Assembly (NCBI GenBank): GCA_036365515.1
Contig: CM070875.1
Coordinates: 101,849,128-101,913,127 of the forward strand
Direction of reading: 5' to 3'
Length of the DNA stretch: 64,000 nt
From: Torymus aiolomorphi
Taxonomy: Eukaryota; Arthropoda; Insecta; Hymenoptera; Torymidae
A model generated the notes under the pieces. That model was not told where the DNA came from. It did not search any database and was given only the letters and a program-made list of their open reading frames with translations. Position numbers and translations under genes: made by a program. Shown piece by piece: positions 56,299 to 64,000 of this stretch; positions within the stretch are counted from its first letter, which is position 1; each line of letters starts with the position of its first letter.

Positions 56299-56463
56299 CT
56301 AGCTGTATCTGGAGTAGCCTTCTTTTTTGGGGAAAGAGTAGGTGTTGGTGGGAAATGATTTAAAACGGGCAGAATCTTTATCCGTGGAGGAATGGTCTTT
56401 TTTATCGACGAGAGGTTGTTTGTCTTCCGGCTTGCCGGTTGGTTTGCTGAACGGCGGTCCCAT
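56299..56463 (-). CDS. small 54-residue ORF with its own TATA box
   Basis: ATG at 56463, MGPPFSKPTGKPEDKQPL, hydrophilic, Lys/Ser/Pro-rich, ending GYSRYS and TAG at 56299-56301. Minus-strand TATAAAA at about 56497-56503 lies about 35 bases upstream, the spacing expected for a short leader. Lies downstream of the other Polinton-type genes. No function recognised. A chance ORF cannot be excluded at this length. Confidence 0.45.
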   Translation of the reverse strand: MGPPFSKPTGKPEDKQPLVDKKDHSSTDKDSARFKSFPTNTYSFPKKEGYSRYS

Positions 56464-56621
56464 GATGTTGTCTCGATGAGGATCGCAGCCCTACTGTTTT
56501 ATAGCAGTGTTGTGCTTTACTTATATTTATGTGGTGATGGTGGTGGGTGATGGGAATGATGATGACGCAAGTGAGGAAAGGTTCGTACAAGTGAAAAAGC
56601 AAATGTGCCAATAATGTGTAT

Positions 56622-56834
56622 TTATTGGATGCTTTCGTGTACTTCTTTTTCCAGAACGTGTAAATACAGAGTGCGTAGTTCTAAAAACAATCTATCTACG
56701 TCGGTTTCTCTAAAGTTTGAATAACCTAAGCGTTCGTTCACATTAGATTTTAAATTTTCTTTTAGTTCGTCGAATATTTTTAGAAAAGTTATACCGTCAA
56801 AAAATGAGTGAATTATATTCTCGTCGTTTTTCAT
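56622..56834 (-). CDS. hypothetical 70-residue protein
   Basis: ATG at 56834 (MKNDENIIHSFFDG), mostly helical and charged (FDELKENLKSNVNERLG, LRTLYLHVLEKEVHE). Overlaps the end of the gene above by 38 bases in another frame, so it may be expressed from the same transcript. Not recognised. Confidence 0.45.
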   Translation of the reverse strand: MKNDENIIHSFFDGITFLKIFDELKENLKSNVNERLGYSNFRETDVDRLFLELRTLYLHVLEKEVHESIQ

Positions 56835-57501
56835 GAATGTGTATTTTGATATTATTAATAATTAACTCTGCCGCAGAATTAACAAATACCGCGATATTTT
56901 CTAGTTGTTTGAATCTAAAATTTATACATTCGCGTAATTTTTTCAAGTGCGCAAATGTCTTTAACTGCATCACAACACTCGGTAAAATGTCAATCTTTCT
57001 CTTCTTTTTGGGCGGTTCGTCGTCGTTGGTGGTGGTGGTGGTGGGAGATGTGGTGGTGCTGACGGTATCGTCGTCGTGGATTATGCCGTGAGTGACACAG
57101 GGACTGCGTCCATCGACGGTATCCCAGTCCTGCGCCTCGTGTTGATAGCAGCTCGAGAAGTCAGGCGGTGTAATTTCCCGACTATGGTTGACGGATACGG
57201 CTTTTAAGCTGTAGCAGGCCATCAATGAAATGTCGTGAGCGGGTAGGATGGTTTTACTAGGTGTTCGATTCTCGTTGATCAGATATTCTTGAATTGTGAC
57301 AAAATGTTCCGTGAATTTTTCCCAGCTAGGTTTGTCCATAGTGACGTATTTGTGAGGTGAAATGCCTCCACCAAATTGAATAACAGGGTGAAACTGCTTG
57401 CCGAAGTATTGTAAGCCAAGATAGACAAACTTTGAGTGCGATTTATTGAGAGCGTAGCTCGTGTTGAATAGCAGTGTGTGCGGAATATTCTCTTGATTCA
57501 T
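56797..57501 (-). CDS. unknown Polinton-neighbourhood protein, possibly ssDNA-binding-like
   Basis: 234 residues from ATG at 57501 (MNQENIPHTLL); the longer frame to 57522 begins at GTG. An N-terminal beta-rich block (KFVYLGLQYFGKQFHPVIQF, KYVTMDKPSWEKFTEHF) is faintly like the PC4 single-strand-binding fold. An Asp/Thr-rich linker follows (DDDTVSTTTSPTTTTTNDDE), then PPKKKRKID, which looks like a nuclear localisation signal, and a helical C terminus. Intact. The PC4 resemblance is only an impression. Nuclear location would suit a replication or transcription role. Confidence 0.5.
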   Translation of the reverse strand: MNQENIPHTLLFNTSYALNKSHSKFVYLGLQYFGKQFHPVIQFGGGISPHKYVTMDKPSWEKFTEHFVTIQEYLINENRTPSKTILPAHDISLMACYSLKAVSVNHSREITPPDFSSCYQHEAQDWDTVDGRSPCVTHGIIHDDDTVSTTTSPTTTTTNDDEPPKKKRKIDILPSVVMQLKTFAHLKKLRECINFRFKQLENIAVFVNSAAELIINNIKIHIHEKRREYNSLIF

Positions 57502-57842
57502 TTTAGCACTCTTTACGCGCACTTTTAATAAAAAATACTGTCGGCAACGCCCAAGATGCTGATGATGATGTATTTTTTAGATAGTACACAGTGCGGTTCG
57601 TACTTTCTTTTTAAGGAAATACTGCTTGACAGTAGAAATGTGGTGCTTTCAGCTGCTGCGCTTCTACTATATTATTCCGGCCGCGATGCCCTATGGTTCT
57701 TTATACACGTGCGAGCGTATACCTCCCTCTGCTCCTTTGTGCAGTGGGTGGTGGTAAGCCTTTAGCCAATGACAGAGCGCTACGTATACATGCTGTTGGA
57801 GCGTGGCGGTGGTGAGGGATGGCATTGTGGGAAAAATTATTC

Positions 57843-58181
57843 TCAAAGAGAAAGATATCTTTGGTTTTGAAAATATTTATCGATAAGCGAGATTTTAACG
57901 GTACCTTTGATAAATCGATGCATATCGTAGTTCAAGAGGTATTTTATTACGCGTGAGTTTATCGGTTTTAGGCACGTTCGTGTAGATAAGTTTTGTACAA
58001 GACAGAAACACGATCTATTCTCAAAGAGAAAGATATCTTTGTTTTGAAAATATTTATCGATAAGCGAGATTTTGGCGTTGCCTTTGATAAATCGATGCAT
58101 ATCGTAGTTCAAGAGGTATTTTATTACGCTTGAGTATTCGGTAACAGCGGAAATGAGTTCATCAATTTTAGTCACATACAT
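57843..58181 (-). CDS. 112-residue ORF made of a tandemly duplicated segment
   Basis: ATG at 58181 (MYVTKIDELISAVTEYSS). Residues about 19-56 and 78-112 are two copies of one segment, VIKYLLNYDMHRFIKG followed by KISLIDKYFQN. The DNA copies are about 178 bp apart (58018-58130 and 57840-57950) and are very similar, with a diverged link. Unrecognised. A recent tandem duplication in a gene remnant is the simplest reading. Confidence 0.4.
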   Translation of the reverse strand: MYVTKIDELISAVTEYSSVIKYLLNYDMHRFIKGNAKISLIDKYFQNKDIFLFENRSCFCLVQNLSTRTCLKPINSRVIKYLLNYDMHRFIKGTVKISLIDKYFQNQRYLSL

Positions 58182-58265
58182 ATAGATAAGTTTTGTAGAA
58201 TAGAGAGAAACGCGATCATTGCGAAAATATCGATAACTATTACAAGAAAGTCAGGACTAGACTTG

Positions 58266-58426
58266 CAAGCAACGCGTTTCATCGTGTGTTTTAGTCATGT
58301 GTGTGTGTGTGAACAAAAATGAAACTCGACTATTATTTCTTTCAAGGAAACAAAGTGGATTGGATAATTTACTGGACGAGTATGGGATCGATAAATGAAA
58401 GAAGTTGTTTTGGTAAAAAATTTTGA
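58266..58426 (+). repeat. second copy of the 160-bp duplicated segment, with a 35-residue ORF
   Basis: Matches 55905-56061. Here ATG at 58319 opens MKLDYYFFQGNKVDWIIYWT and ends at 58424-58426. The other copy keeps most of these residues but lacks the ATG. Could be a gene fragment or simply repeat sequence. Confidence 0.4.
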
Positions 58427-58687
58427 TCGATCGATCAGATTATTAAGAAAAAACTTACATAGTAAAAATACACAAAAACTTACAAAATATGATTACATAA
58501 ATTTTAAAGTAGCGCGTACAATCGAGACTGATTACTTACAAACTAAAATTGAATGTGTTTTGCTCCAGGGATATTAAACTAAAGGTTAAAAGTGCAAAGC
58601 GCATAGAAATGCCTACAAACTATTCATACAAAGAAGAAAAATCATTAAAATTAACATCATACATTAGTACAAAAAACGGCGACATCA

Positions 58688-59278
58688 TTATTGCAACAAT
58701 GGTTTACACGATTGCATACAAAATTCTGCCCCTGTGGAAGTTGTCTGCGGAAAATTGTTCACGCGCCGCATTTTCTTTTGTTTTCTTAGTTTTTTGCCGC
58801 GGCCTTTTCTCCTGACATTTTTACAAAACTTGGCAACTAATTTGTCGTTTGCGTAAGAATCGCGCGTAAAGACTTGACAAAAAGTGCGTAAACTACGCCC
58901 GCTACACATAAAATACAAAAACATAATACAATATTCGCCGCAGACTTTCGAATCGATGCTCTGCAACTTTTTCTTGTTCCATACGAGTCGCTTGCAATTT
59001 CTTCCGAGTCGGTCGCGATGCCAGCGCGACTTAGGTCCCAGACCGTAGCTGTCAAAGTAGGTGCCGCTTGCATGGCGATCTATGTAGAATGCCACCCAAT
59101 GAGATCCAGGTTTATCCGCCGTGTCGATATTAGTCACGATGGCTGCGGGAAGGCTCAAGTGCCATGGTATATGGTCAGCGGCGTAGACTCCGATCGAATT
59201 AGCAGCGAGTCCACTGTCGCTCGTGTTATTTCTCGGGTGTTCATTCTTGAGACAATGATGCAGAGTCTCCGACAGCTG
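58688..59278 (-). CDS. Polinton cysteine protease, adenain-like
   Basis: Frame open from 59278 to the stop at 58688 (about 196 residues), the size of adenovirus-type proteases, which mature capsid proteins. Catalytic His in PGSHWVAFYID, then Asp in GTYFDSYGLG, Gln in KLQSID, and Cys in SKVCGEYCIMFLYF: the full C5/Ulp1-type set. The C terminus is very basic (RRKGRGKKLRKQKKMRR). No ATG lies ahead of the conserved N-terminal part. The frame overlaps the end of the neighbouring gene by 38 bases after a possible acceptor (TACTTGACAG at 59279), so the start could come from splicing, a non-ATG codon, or be lost. Confidence 0.85.
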   Translation of the reverse strand, partial: QLSETLHHCLKNEHPRNNTSDSGLAANSIGVYAADHIPWHLSLPAAIVTNIDTADKPGSHWVAFYIDRHASGTYFDSYGLGPKSRWHRDRLGRNCKRLVWNKKKLQSIDSKVCGEYCIMFLYFMCSGRSLRTFCQVFTRDSYANDKLVAKFCKNVRRKGRGKKLRKQKKMRRVNNFPQTTSTGAEFCMQSCKPLLQ

Positions 59279-59945
59279 TCAAGTATATGTTGTAACTATT
59301 CGAATCGTTGCTATTTGTATCTTTTGCTTCGTAGTCATCATCGTCCGATTTCTCTGCAATCCGCAGAGTTTTTTTCTTCTTCTTGCTGTGGTACTCGTGA
59401 AGCGTTGAAAAATACATTTCACTATTCACCTTATCCTTCGAAGCATGCTGCCATTCTTCGGGTAGTAGCGAGTGTAGCCATTCCTTTATTTGATTAGCCT
59501 TGTATAAGGCACAAAATTCTTTTTTCTTTTTCTGCGAATACGTGGCGCACACGGTGTTTTTTGGAAAAATACTGTTGAACTTTCCAAATGTTGGAGAAGC
59601 GTATTTCTCCAAGTTACATATACAGCGTCCAAATAGTGTTTCGATGTAGCGGGCCTTCTCCTCACCGCGTACGTAAATTCTTCTCGCCGCTCGTGCGATA
59701 TTGTAGAGATGTCGATGCAACTGGCGAAGGCTCACTTCCCCCTCGAACCAATGAAGTCCGTGAATGTCAATAGCGCAGTAAGTATTGGTCTGTTTAACCT
59801 CATCAGGCAAGTCATCGAAGCTGCAGGGCGGCTGTACTATCCAGTTATCCATAATTTTTTTCTGCAGACAAATGATTGCCACCTCCTTTGGCAAAAATTT
59901 TTTTTCGGCATCACGGAAGCCTTGAATATCTATTACGTAGTCCAT
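59241..59945 (-). CDS. Polinton companion protein, intact homologue of the gene at 2205
   Basis: 234 residues from ATG at 59945 (MDYVIDIQGFRD); an in-frame ATG at 60020 adds 25 weakly conserved residues. The N terminus matches the left-edge gene: DxQGF, KEVAII, HGxxWxxG, YVRGEEKARYIE. The second half has a Cys and Lys-rich region (TYSQKKKKEFCALYKANQIKEW), then an acidic tail (EKSDDDDYEAKD). Located between major capsid and protease. An acidic N-terminal residue near the first strand suggests a nuclease-like fold, but this is inference. No break seen. Confidence 0.7.
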   Translation of the reverse strand: MDYVIDIQGFRDAEKKFLPKEVAIICLQKKIMDNWIVQPPCSFDDLPDEVKQTNTYCAIDIHGLHWFEGEVSLRQLHRHLYNIARAARRIYVRGEEKARYIETLFGRCICNLEKYASPTFGKFNSIFPKNTVCATYSQKKKKEFCALYKANQIKEWLHSLLPEEWQHASKDKVNSEMYFSTLHEYHSKKKKKTLRIAEKSDDDDYEAKDTNSNDSNSYNIYLTAVGDSASLSQE

Positions 59946-60111
59946 ACTGTTTGGGGCGCGTGCAAAAGTGCGTGTATGCTGACGGGTGCGAGAGAAAAAC
60001 GAAGTGACGCGAGGTGGCATAGAGCATACGTTATTAGCGCTCCCTCCACTTTTGTCCCCCCGCTTTCACACCCGGCGAGACTGGCGCCACCTGTAGTGCT
60101 GACGTCAGCAT

Positions 60112-61442
60112 TTAGGCACTGAAATCCGATAAAATTCGTCGAGTGGAGTCGATTTCGAGAATGTTATCGTATTCGGCATAAACAATGCAGTTTATCGTAG
60201 TTGTCGGTGCGACTTCGAAGCCTACTTCTATACGCACGCAAACCGAACGAGATTTCAGTGTGTGTGACAGTGAGCCGATAAGTCAGGCGTGAGATCGAAA
60301 GCTATTAGAAAATATCCCTGTGAATAATTGGTTCTGTTTGTGCCAAGACCCTCGTTGAGGAAATGTATACCGGTGCCCGAGTAGAGTGTTTGAAAGGCTT
60401 CAATAAATGATGCATTGTTCCCGGTAAAGTGTGGTTGTAATGGTTTGCTCGGAATTTGGACACCATCGACGTAGAGGGAGAGGTAATTTATGTCGAAGTG
60501 TTGTAAGTTGAAAGGATTAGGTCGTCGATTTCCGTTGAACGCTCTGTTATCTACGAAACCGATGAGTACGCGTTTCGCCAGTTTGCCTAGAATTGCATTA
60601 TCGATGCTGTCGCCGTGTATAACGACGTGAAGCGTGAAATTTTTGATTTCGACGCGCGTTATGGGATACTTGGCAATTGCCTTGGCCAAAGTATTGGCGT
60701 GCACGATTAAAATACCGGGGTTTATTTCCACGCGGCGAGTAATGAGCGTAGCTTCTTTTATCCTTATGCCAAATTGCCCCTCGTCTGTGCTCTCCATCAG
60801 ACAAAAGACGTCTTTGCTTCACACTAGGCGCACGCGCATTTCAACACCATTGATAAGCATTTTATCTTGATTAAACAAGTCGCAGTGCAGATGGCCAATC
60901 ATGTCGAATGTCTTTCCGCTGAGCGTATAGTTTTGGCGATTGATGAGTCCCTTGTTAGAGCCCACTCCTTGATTTTGTGGGGTGGCCTCGAAGCAAGCCG
61001 GTGTGTCATCGTACCAGAGGCTGCCTGTCAGATGAGACTCTTTGGCTGCCGGTGAATAACTCAACAGCGACTCAATGTAAGCTCTGTAGGGATACGCGTT
61101 GTTTGACGGCGAGACAAGTTTTTGATTGAGAAAAATATCGATTTGATTGAACATTGAGTGAAGAAAGTTGTTTACGTGCGCAACTTTTAAATTCACGTCG
61201 GGATCAGCGAGTGGTAATATCTGTGTCTTTACGTACAGCATGGTATGCGCGAGATCGATGTAATGCTCGCTGGCGCTGGGTACGACAAATTCGATCGGGG
61301 CGTCGCCTTCATCGCTGATCGATGACACAGGCTTATAGTTCAGAAAACTGCTGCCTTCGATCGAAGTTTGAGTCGCGGGGAGTGTAAAAAGATCCAGCTC
61401 GCTCGACATGCACTCTGACGAGTGCGAGTGTAAGAAAGACAT
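60112..61442 (-). pseudogene. Polinton major capsid protein (double jelly-roll), two stops and a frameshift
   Basis: ATG at 61442 (MSFLHSHSSECMSSELDLF), then about 440 codons to 60112. Conserved stretches: NNFLHSMFNQIDIFLNQKLV, YPYRAYIESLLSY, GHLHCDLFNQDKMLINGVE, QHFDINYLSLYVDGVQIPSK, and near the end INCIVYAEYDN. Forms the icosahedral shell in related elements. Breaks: TGA at 60819-60821, TGA at 60255-60257, and a frameshift just after it. All domains are in order, so loss is recent. The first stop could derive from an Arg codon by a single CG-to-TG change. Confidence 0.88.
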
Positions 61443-61484
61443 TTTTTTTTCTATTTACTTTGGCGCGAAAATATCGCTAACGCT

Positions 61485-61970
61485 TCAAAAAGTCGGTGTT
61501 TTGCGCTTTTTTCTACCTCCTTTGCGTGATTTTCGTCCGCCGGCTGCTAGTGCTTTTATGGCCCTCTTGTGTTTGGTGCGTGCGGTGCGAACAGCGCTGC
61601 GTGACTTTCGCGACTGACGTCGACGTTTGACGCGGTTGGTTGTTTTATAGCCTAAACCTTTCATAACTTCTGCTATTTTCTCGGCCGCTTTATGCTTGAG
61701 ATTTCGACCCGATTCACGGGCCCTCGTTTTTACAGCCTCCTTGAAACTGCTGCCTTTGTTGGCAACGCCTTCGAGAACTTTTATACCTGCGCGCAGCGTC
61801 TCCTTACCTACTGCCCTAGCTCTGCTCATAACATATGGCAGAATGCGGCGAAAGAGACCGCCTAGCCACGCGCCTACACCGTTCCCCCTCTGAAATGGTG
61901 TGCCGGCAAAAACGTTTCTCACACCGCCACCCCCATTCTGTTCGTCGTAATAGCGAGTATAATGCGCCAT
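61485..61970 (-). CDS. basic pX-like virion protein of Polinton, intact
   Basis: 161 residues from ATG at 61970 (MAHYTRYYDEQNGGGG). A Gly-rich segment with an amphipathic stretch (GAWLGGLFRRILPYVMSRA) precedes helical and then extremely basic sequence (RVKRRRQSRKSRSAVRTART, GRKSRKGGRKKRK). This is the profile of adenovirus pVI/pX-like core or minor proteins found in Polintons, which bind DNA or assist entry after protease maturation. Gly-Gly sites such as LGGL fit adenain-type cleavage. Starts one base after the minor capsid stop. Confidence 0.75.
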   Translation of the reverse strand: MAHYTRYYDEQNGGGGVRNVFAGTPFQRGNGVGAWLGGLFRRILPYVMSRARAVGKETLRAGIKVLEGVANKGSSFKEAVKTRARESGRNLKHKAAEKIAEVMKGLGYKTTNRVKRRRQSRKSRSAVRTARTKHKRAIKALAAGGRKSRKGGRKKRKTPTF

Positions 61971-61971
61971 A

Positions 61972-62667
61972 TTAGCGATTGCGCCTAAAGTATAGCGTTA
62001 CCGTCAACGTACCATACTCGAATGGTATGCGCCGTCCGTGCTGATCTCTTATATCTATAATAACATTATTAAAATTGTGATAGAGAAGCGGTATGTAGTG
62101 AGCGGGTGCAAAGCGCTGGACAGTGATGCATCCATATCTGGATTTAAAGGTATCCATGGAAACTATGCGCAAGAGTGCAGCTTGGGTATCCCCCACTGTG
62201 TAGGATTCGCATATGTCTGTGTAAACATACAGCTGGTCGGGAATTGCTCAAGAGAGCGATGCAGGTCTCGCGGCGACTATGTCCCTTTTACTCTCGTCGT
62301 TTAGAGTGGTAAAAGGTACTTTTTGTTTTTCCGGAGTGCCTTCGAAGCCAAATATACGTCGCATTTTTTCGTTGAAATGAGTCTCGTGTAGCTGCACGCA
62401 GTCGCACTTGCGCCTTATCGCGTAATAGCCGCGACGTGTTTTAACGGGTTCGAGCATTTGATGCCGATAGGTTTCATTTGAACTGTTTATCGCGTCCGCC
62501 AGCTCAAAGAGTAAGTCATAAATTCCAACGGGTACATTACAATATTCGCCGTGTAATTTGATCTCGCGCGGTAAGTGTGTCGTGAAGCAGCTAGTCTTAT
62601 TATCGGGAAAGTAATTCATGCTACTGTTGCTAGGCAGCACCATGTAAAAATCTTCGTACGTGTCCAT
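61972..62667 (-). pseudogene. Polinton penton-like minor capsid protein, one stop
   Basis: ATG at 62667 (MDTYEDFYMVLPSNSSMNYF), then FTTHLPREIKLHGEYC. A family segment seems shortened after HGEYC (inference). Then VKTRRGYYAIRRKCD, IFGFEGTPEK, and after in-frame TGA at 62248-62250 the C-terminal half: QLYVYTDICESYTVGDTQ, RIVSMDTFKSRYG, FEYGTLTVTLYFRRN. A single jelly-roll vertex protein in this family. The reading frame is otherwise constant, so the stop is the only break seen beside the deletion. Confidence 0.78.
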
Positions 62668-62705
62668 GCTTGCTTTTTACGCGATTTTTTCGAGCTGACT
62701 CGCTT

Positions 62706-63823
62706 TTACCCCCAAGAATTAAATTTATCCGGATAGCCGAGCCACTTGACAAGCAGCTGCTTGTTGGCACCGCGTCCTTTCTCGCGCACGACGCGTTCGA
62801 TCTTGAAATTCTTATCGGCCGCCAGACGCTCGCGCCCGACGCGTACGAGTTCCTCTTTGTAAAAGAAGCCGTCTATGAGCTCGTTGTTCAAGTCCTGAAG
62901 AATGTACGTGTGCAGCCCTTACCGTCGCGATACGCGCGTTATCTTAAAAATTTCCTTGCTGAAATTGTTCTCGTATCCACGCTCGAAGGTGTTTTTTGTT
63001 CGACTGATGCGCACGAGGTCTCCCACATTGAATTTACCATGTGTCGCGGTGACGTGGCGCCGCTGCTGCTCCTATCGCCGACGATAATTGGAGCTCGTGC
63101 GCTTGGCCAAGTTTTCTTGCGCTTGTGCAGCGTTGTAGATGTCAACATCGGTGGGGCGTATCCGTGTGCCGCTGTGTAGAGAATGATTGTACGCATGGAC
63201 AATTTTTTGTAAAACGTCGATTTATCGTTTGGTGTTTAGGTGGGAAAAATATCGCCAGATTCGTTCGCGCAGTATCCTGTTGAGGCGCTTGACAACTGCT
63301 GCCTTTGTATCGGGATTCCTGGCGACGCGAAAGTCAATTCCCCGACGGTCAAGAAGTTTTTGAAACGCTGCACCGGTAAATTATTTGCCTCGATCGGTCT
63401 GCACGCACAAGGGTAAACGTGGTTGTCCTCTGTCGATAATGCGTTCGAATGCGTCGGCAACATTGCGTGCCGTTTTATCCATCAATGGTTCAACCCCCAC
63501 GCAAACTTACCCCCATATAAACTTACCGAGTACATCGATGACTACGAGGATGTAGCAGTGGCCGTCGTTATAATCCTTTATCGATGTGAGTTGCAGTAAA
63601 TCACACTCCCACACGTCGTCAACGTTGCTCACGTTGTAGGTGAGAGCCGTGGAAAGCGTCTTTTTATCGGGTGATGAAGCGTGTATGCGTCTTGATTGCT
63701 CAGCCAGTCGTAAATTTTTTTCTTCTTCGCCTTTGTGGTGACTGCGTTCAAACGTAGGAGATTCCGCGCACCCGCGTAGCCCGCCTCGTGCTCGAGGTCG
63801 TAGTACTACTTTTCGTAAGCCAT
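62706..63823 (-). pseudogene. Polinton retrovirus-like integrase with chromodomain, heavily broken
   Basis: True start is probably ATG at 63823 (MAYEK, then TAG at 63806-63808). A frameshift near 63640 leads to the catalytic core: DVWECDLLQL (first D), CVQTDRGK (second D), and a position near VVKRLNRILRER where Lys stands in place of the expected Glu. Stops in that frame: 63507-63509 (beside a 16-bp duplication of GTAAGTTT-TGGGG type), 63381-63383, 63222-63224, 63072-63074 and 62919-62921. The C-terminal chromodomain is clear: FKIERVVREKGRGANKQLLV, KWLGYPDKFNSW. Would insert the element; this copy cannot. Confidence 0.9.
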
Positions 63824-64000
63824 TGCTCTCTCTCTCTCTCACGCCAAGTCAAATTTGAGCCAGTTTTTCTTCACTTGTCTGACGAGCTTTTTATTACGGG
63901 TGAGAATCGGTGAGCGCATCGAGTCGTCTGATGTAGACGACTGCTGCTGCGCTGGCCAGCGCCGCACAGTGGGGCCAAACGTCAAAATTATGTTCAAAAT
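63824..64000. other. upstream region of the integrase
   Basis: CT tract at 63827-63840; no TATA box obvious. It may lead to the end of the element beyond the window. Confidence 0.35.

Larger units (their letters stand above)
56299..63823 (-). mobile_element. Polinton/adintovirus-like element, partial, partly pseudogenised
   Basis: All recognised genes point left: integrase, minor capsid (penton-like), basic pX-like protein, major capsid, companion protein, protease, unknown ORFs. Integrase plus adenovirus-type capsid and protease genes define the group. The FtsK/HerA-type packaging ATPase and DNA polymerase are not visible, and no terminal repeats could be placed. The left limit is set at the last gene with a promoter. 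Confidence 0.85.

Noticed and set aside
62902..63179. Plus-strand frames over the integrase
   Set aside because: The minus strand holds the integrase domains in one frame despite stops.

Overview
The window is arthropod nuclear DNA, most likely hymenopteran and possibly a parasitoid wasp. That is my inference from the mixture of transposons and long CT/AT/CA microsatellites; no species-diagnostic gene was seen. The only ordinary host gene found is one exon of the cytoplasmic dynein heavy chain (23301-24021, +), with a clean acceptor and donor. Nearly everything else is transposable elements, virus-like elements, tandem repeats and nested insertions. No tRNA, rRNA or CRISPR array was found.

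Layout. 1-2.8 kb: part of a Polinton/Maverick-type element, with a protein-primed DNA polymerase B gene leftward (one 60-nt intron, otherwise open) and a divergent, frameshifted companion gene rightward. 3.0-4.96 kb: two small leftward genes for acidic proteins with basic tails. Each has a TATA box and TCAGT initiator and ends two bases before a histone-mRNA-type 3' stem-loop; a foldback repeat lies between them. 5-11.2 kb: a decayed CR1/L2-like LINE. 11.2-13.3 kb: CT tracts, hairpin repeats, exon-like repeats with splice signals and an 80-bp tandem repeat. 15.3-19.3 kb: a mariner-type transposon with arms over 1.2 kb and a MITE in one arm. 20.1-21.3 kb: a TTAA-flanked non-autonomous element.

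22-31 kb: a Gypsy gag relic, the dynein exon, then an array of cassettes separated by (AT)n. These cassettes share a 15-nt core (TTATTTCTTTAGTCA), but each is built from its own repeated word. A Penelope-like element with a hammerhead ribozyme motif lies inside the array. 28.5-30.6 kb: two 3' ends of a retroelement, tail to tail. 31.3-36.9 kb: a Gypsy element with gag, protease, RT/RNase H, integrase and a spliced third ORF (coiled coil plus Cys cluster) in the env position. 38.0-38.5 kb: two more cassettes. 39.4-41.6 kb: a Helitron helicase relic. 43.2-48.5 kb: a complete but dead Copia element with LTRs, a GTATT target duplication and a nested TTAA MITE. 49-51.5 kb: minisatellites. 51.7-55.2 kb: a DNA transposon with about 580-bp terminal inverted repeats.

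56.3-63.8 kb: a leftward Polinton/adintovirus-like block. From right to left it holds integrase, penton-like minor capsid, basic pX-like protein, major capsid, a companion protein homologous to the one at 2.2 kb, adenain-like cysteine protease and several unknown ORFs. Integrase and both capsid genes carry stops or frameshifts; the basic protein, the companion and the protease frame are open. The packaging ATPase and this element's own polymerase are not visible.

The two patterns I could not match to anything known to me are the variable-word cassettes and the pair of small genes with histone-type 3' ends. Coordinates of repeat edges are by eye and good to a few bases at best.
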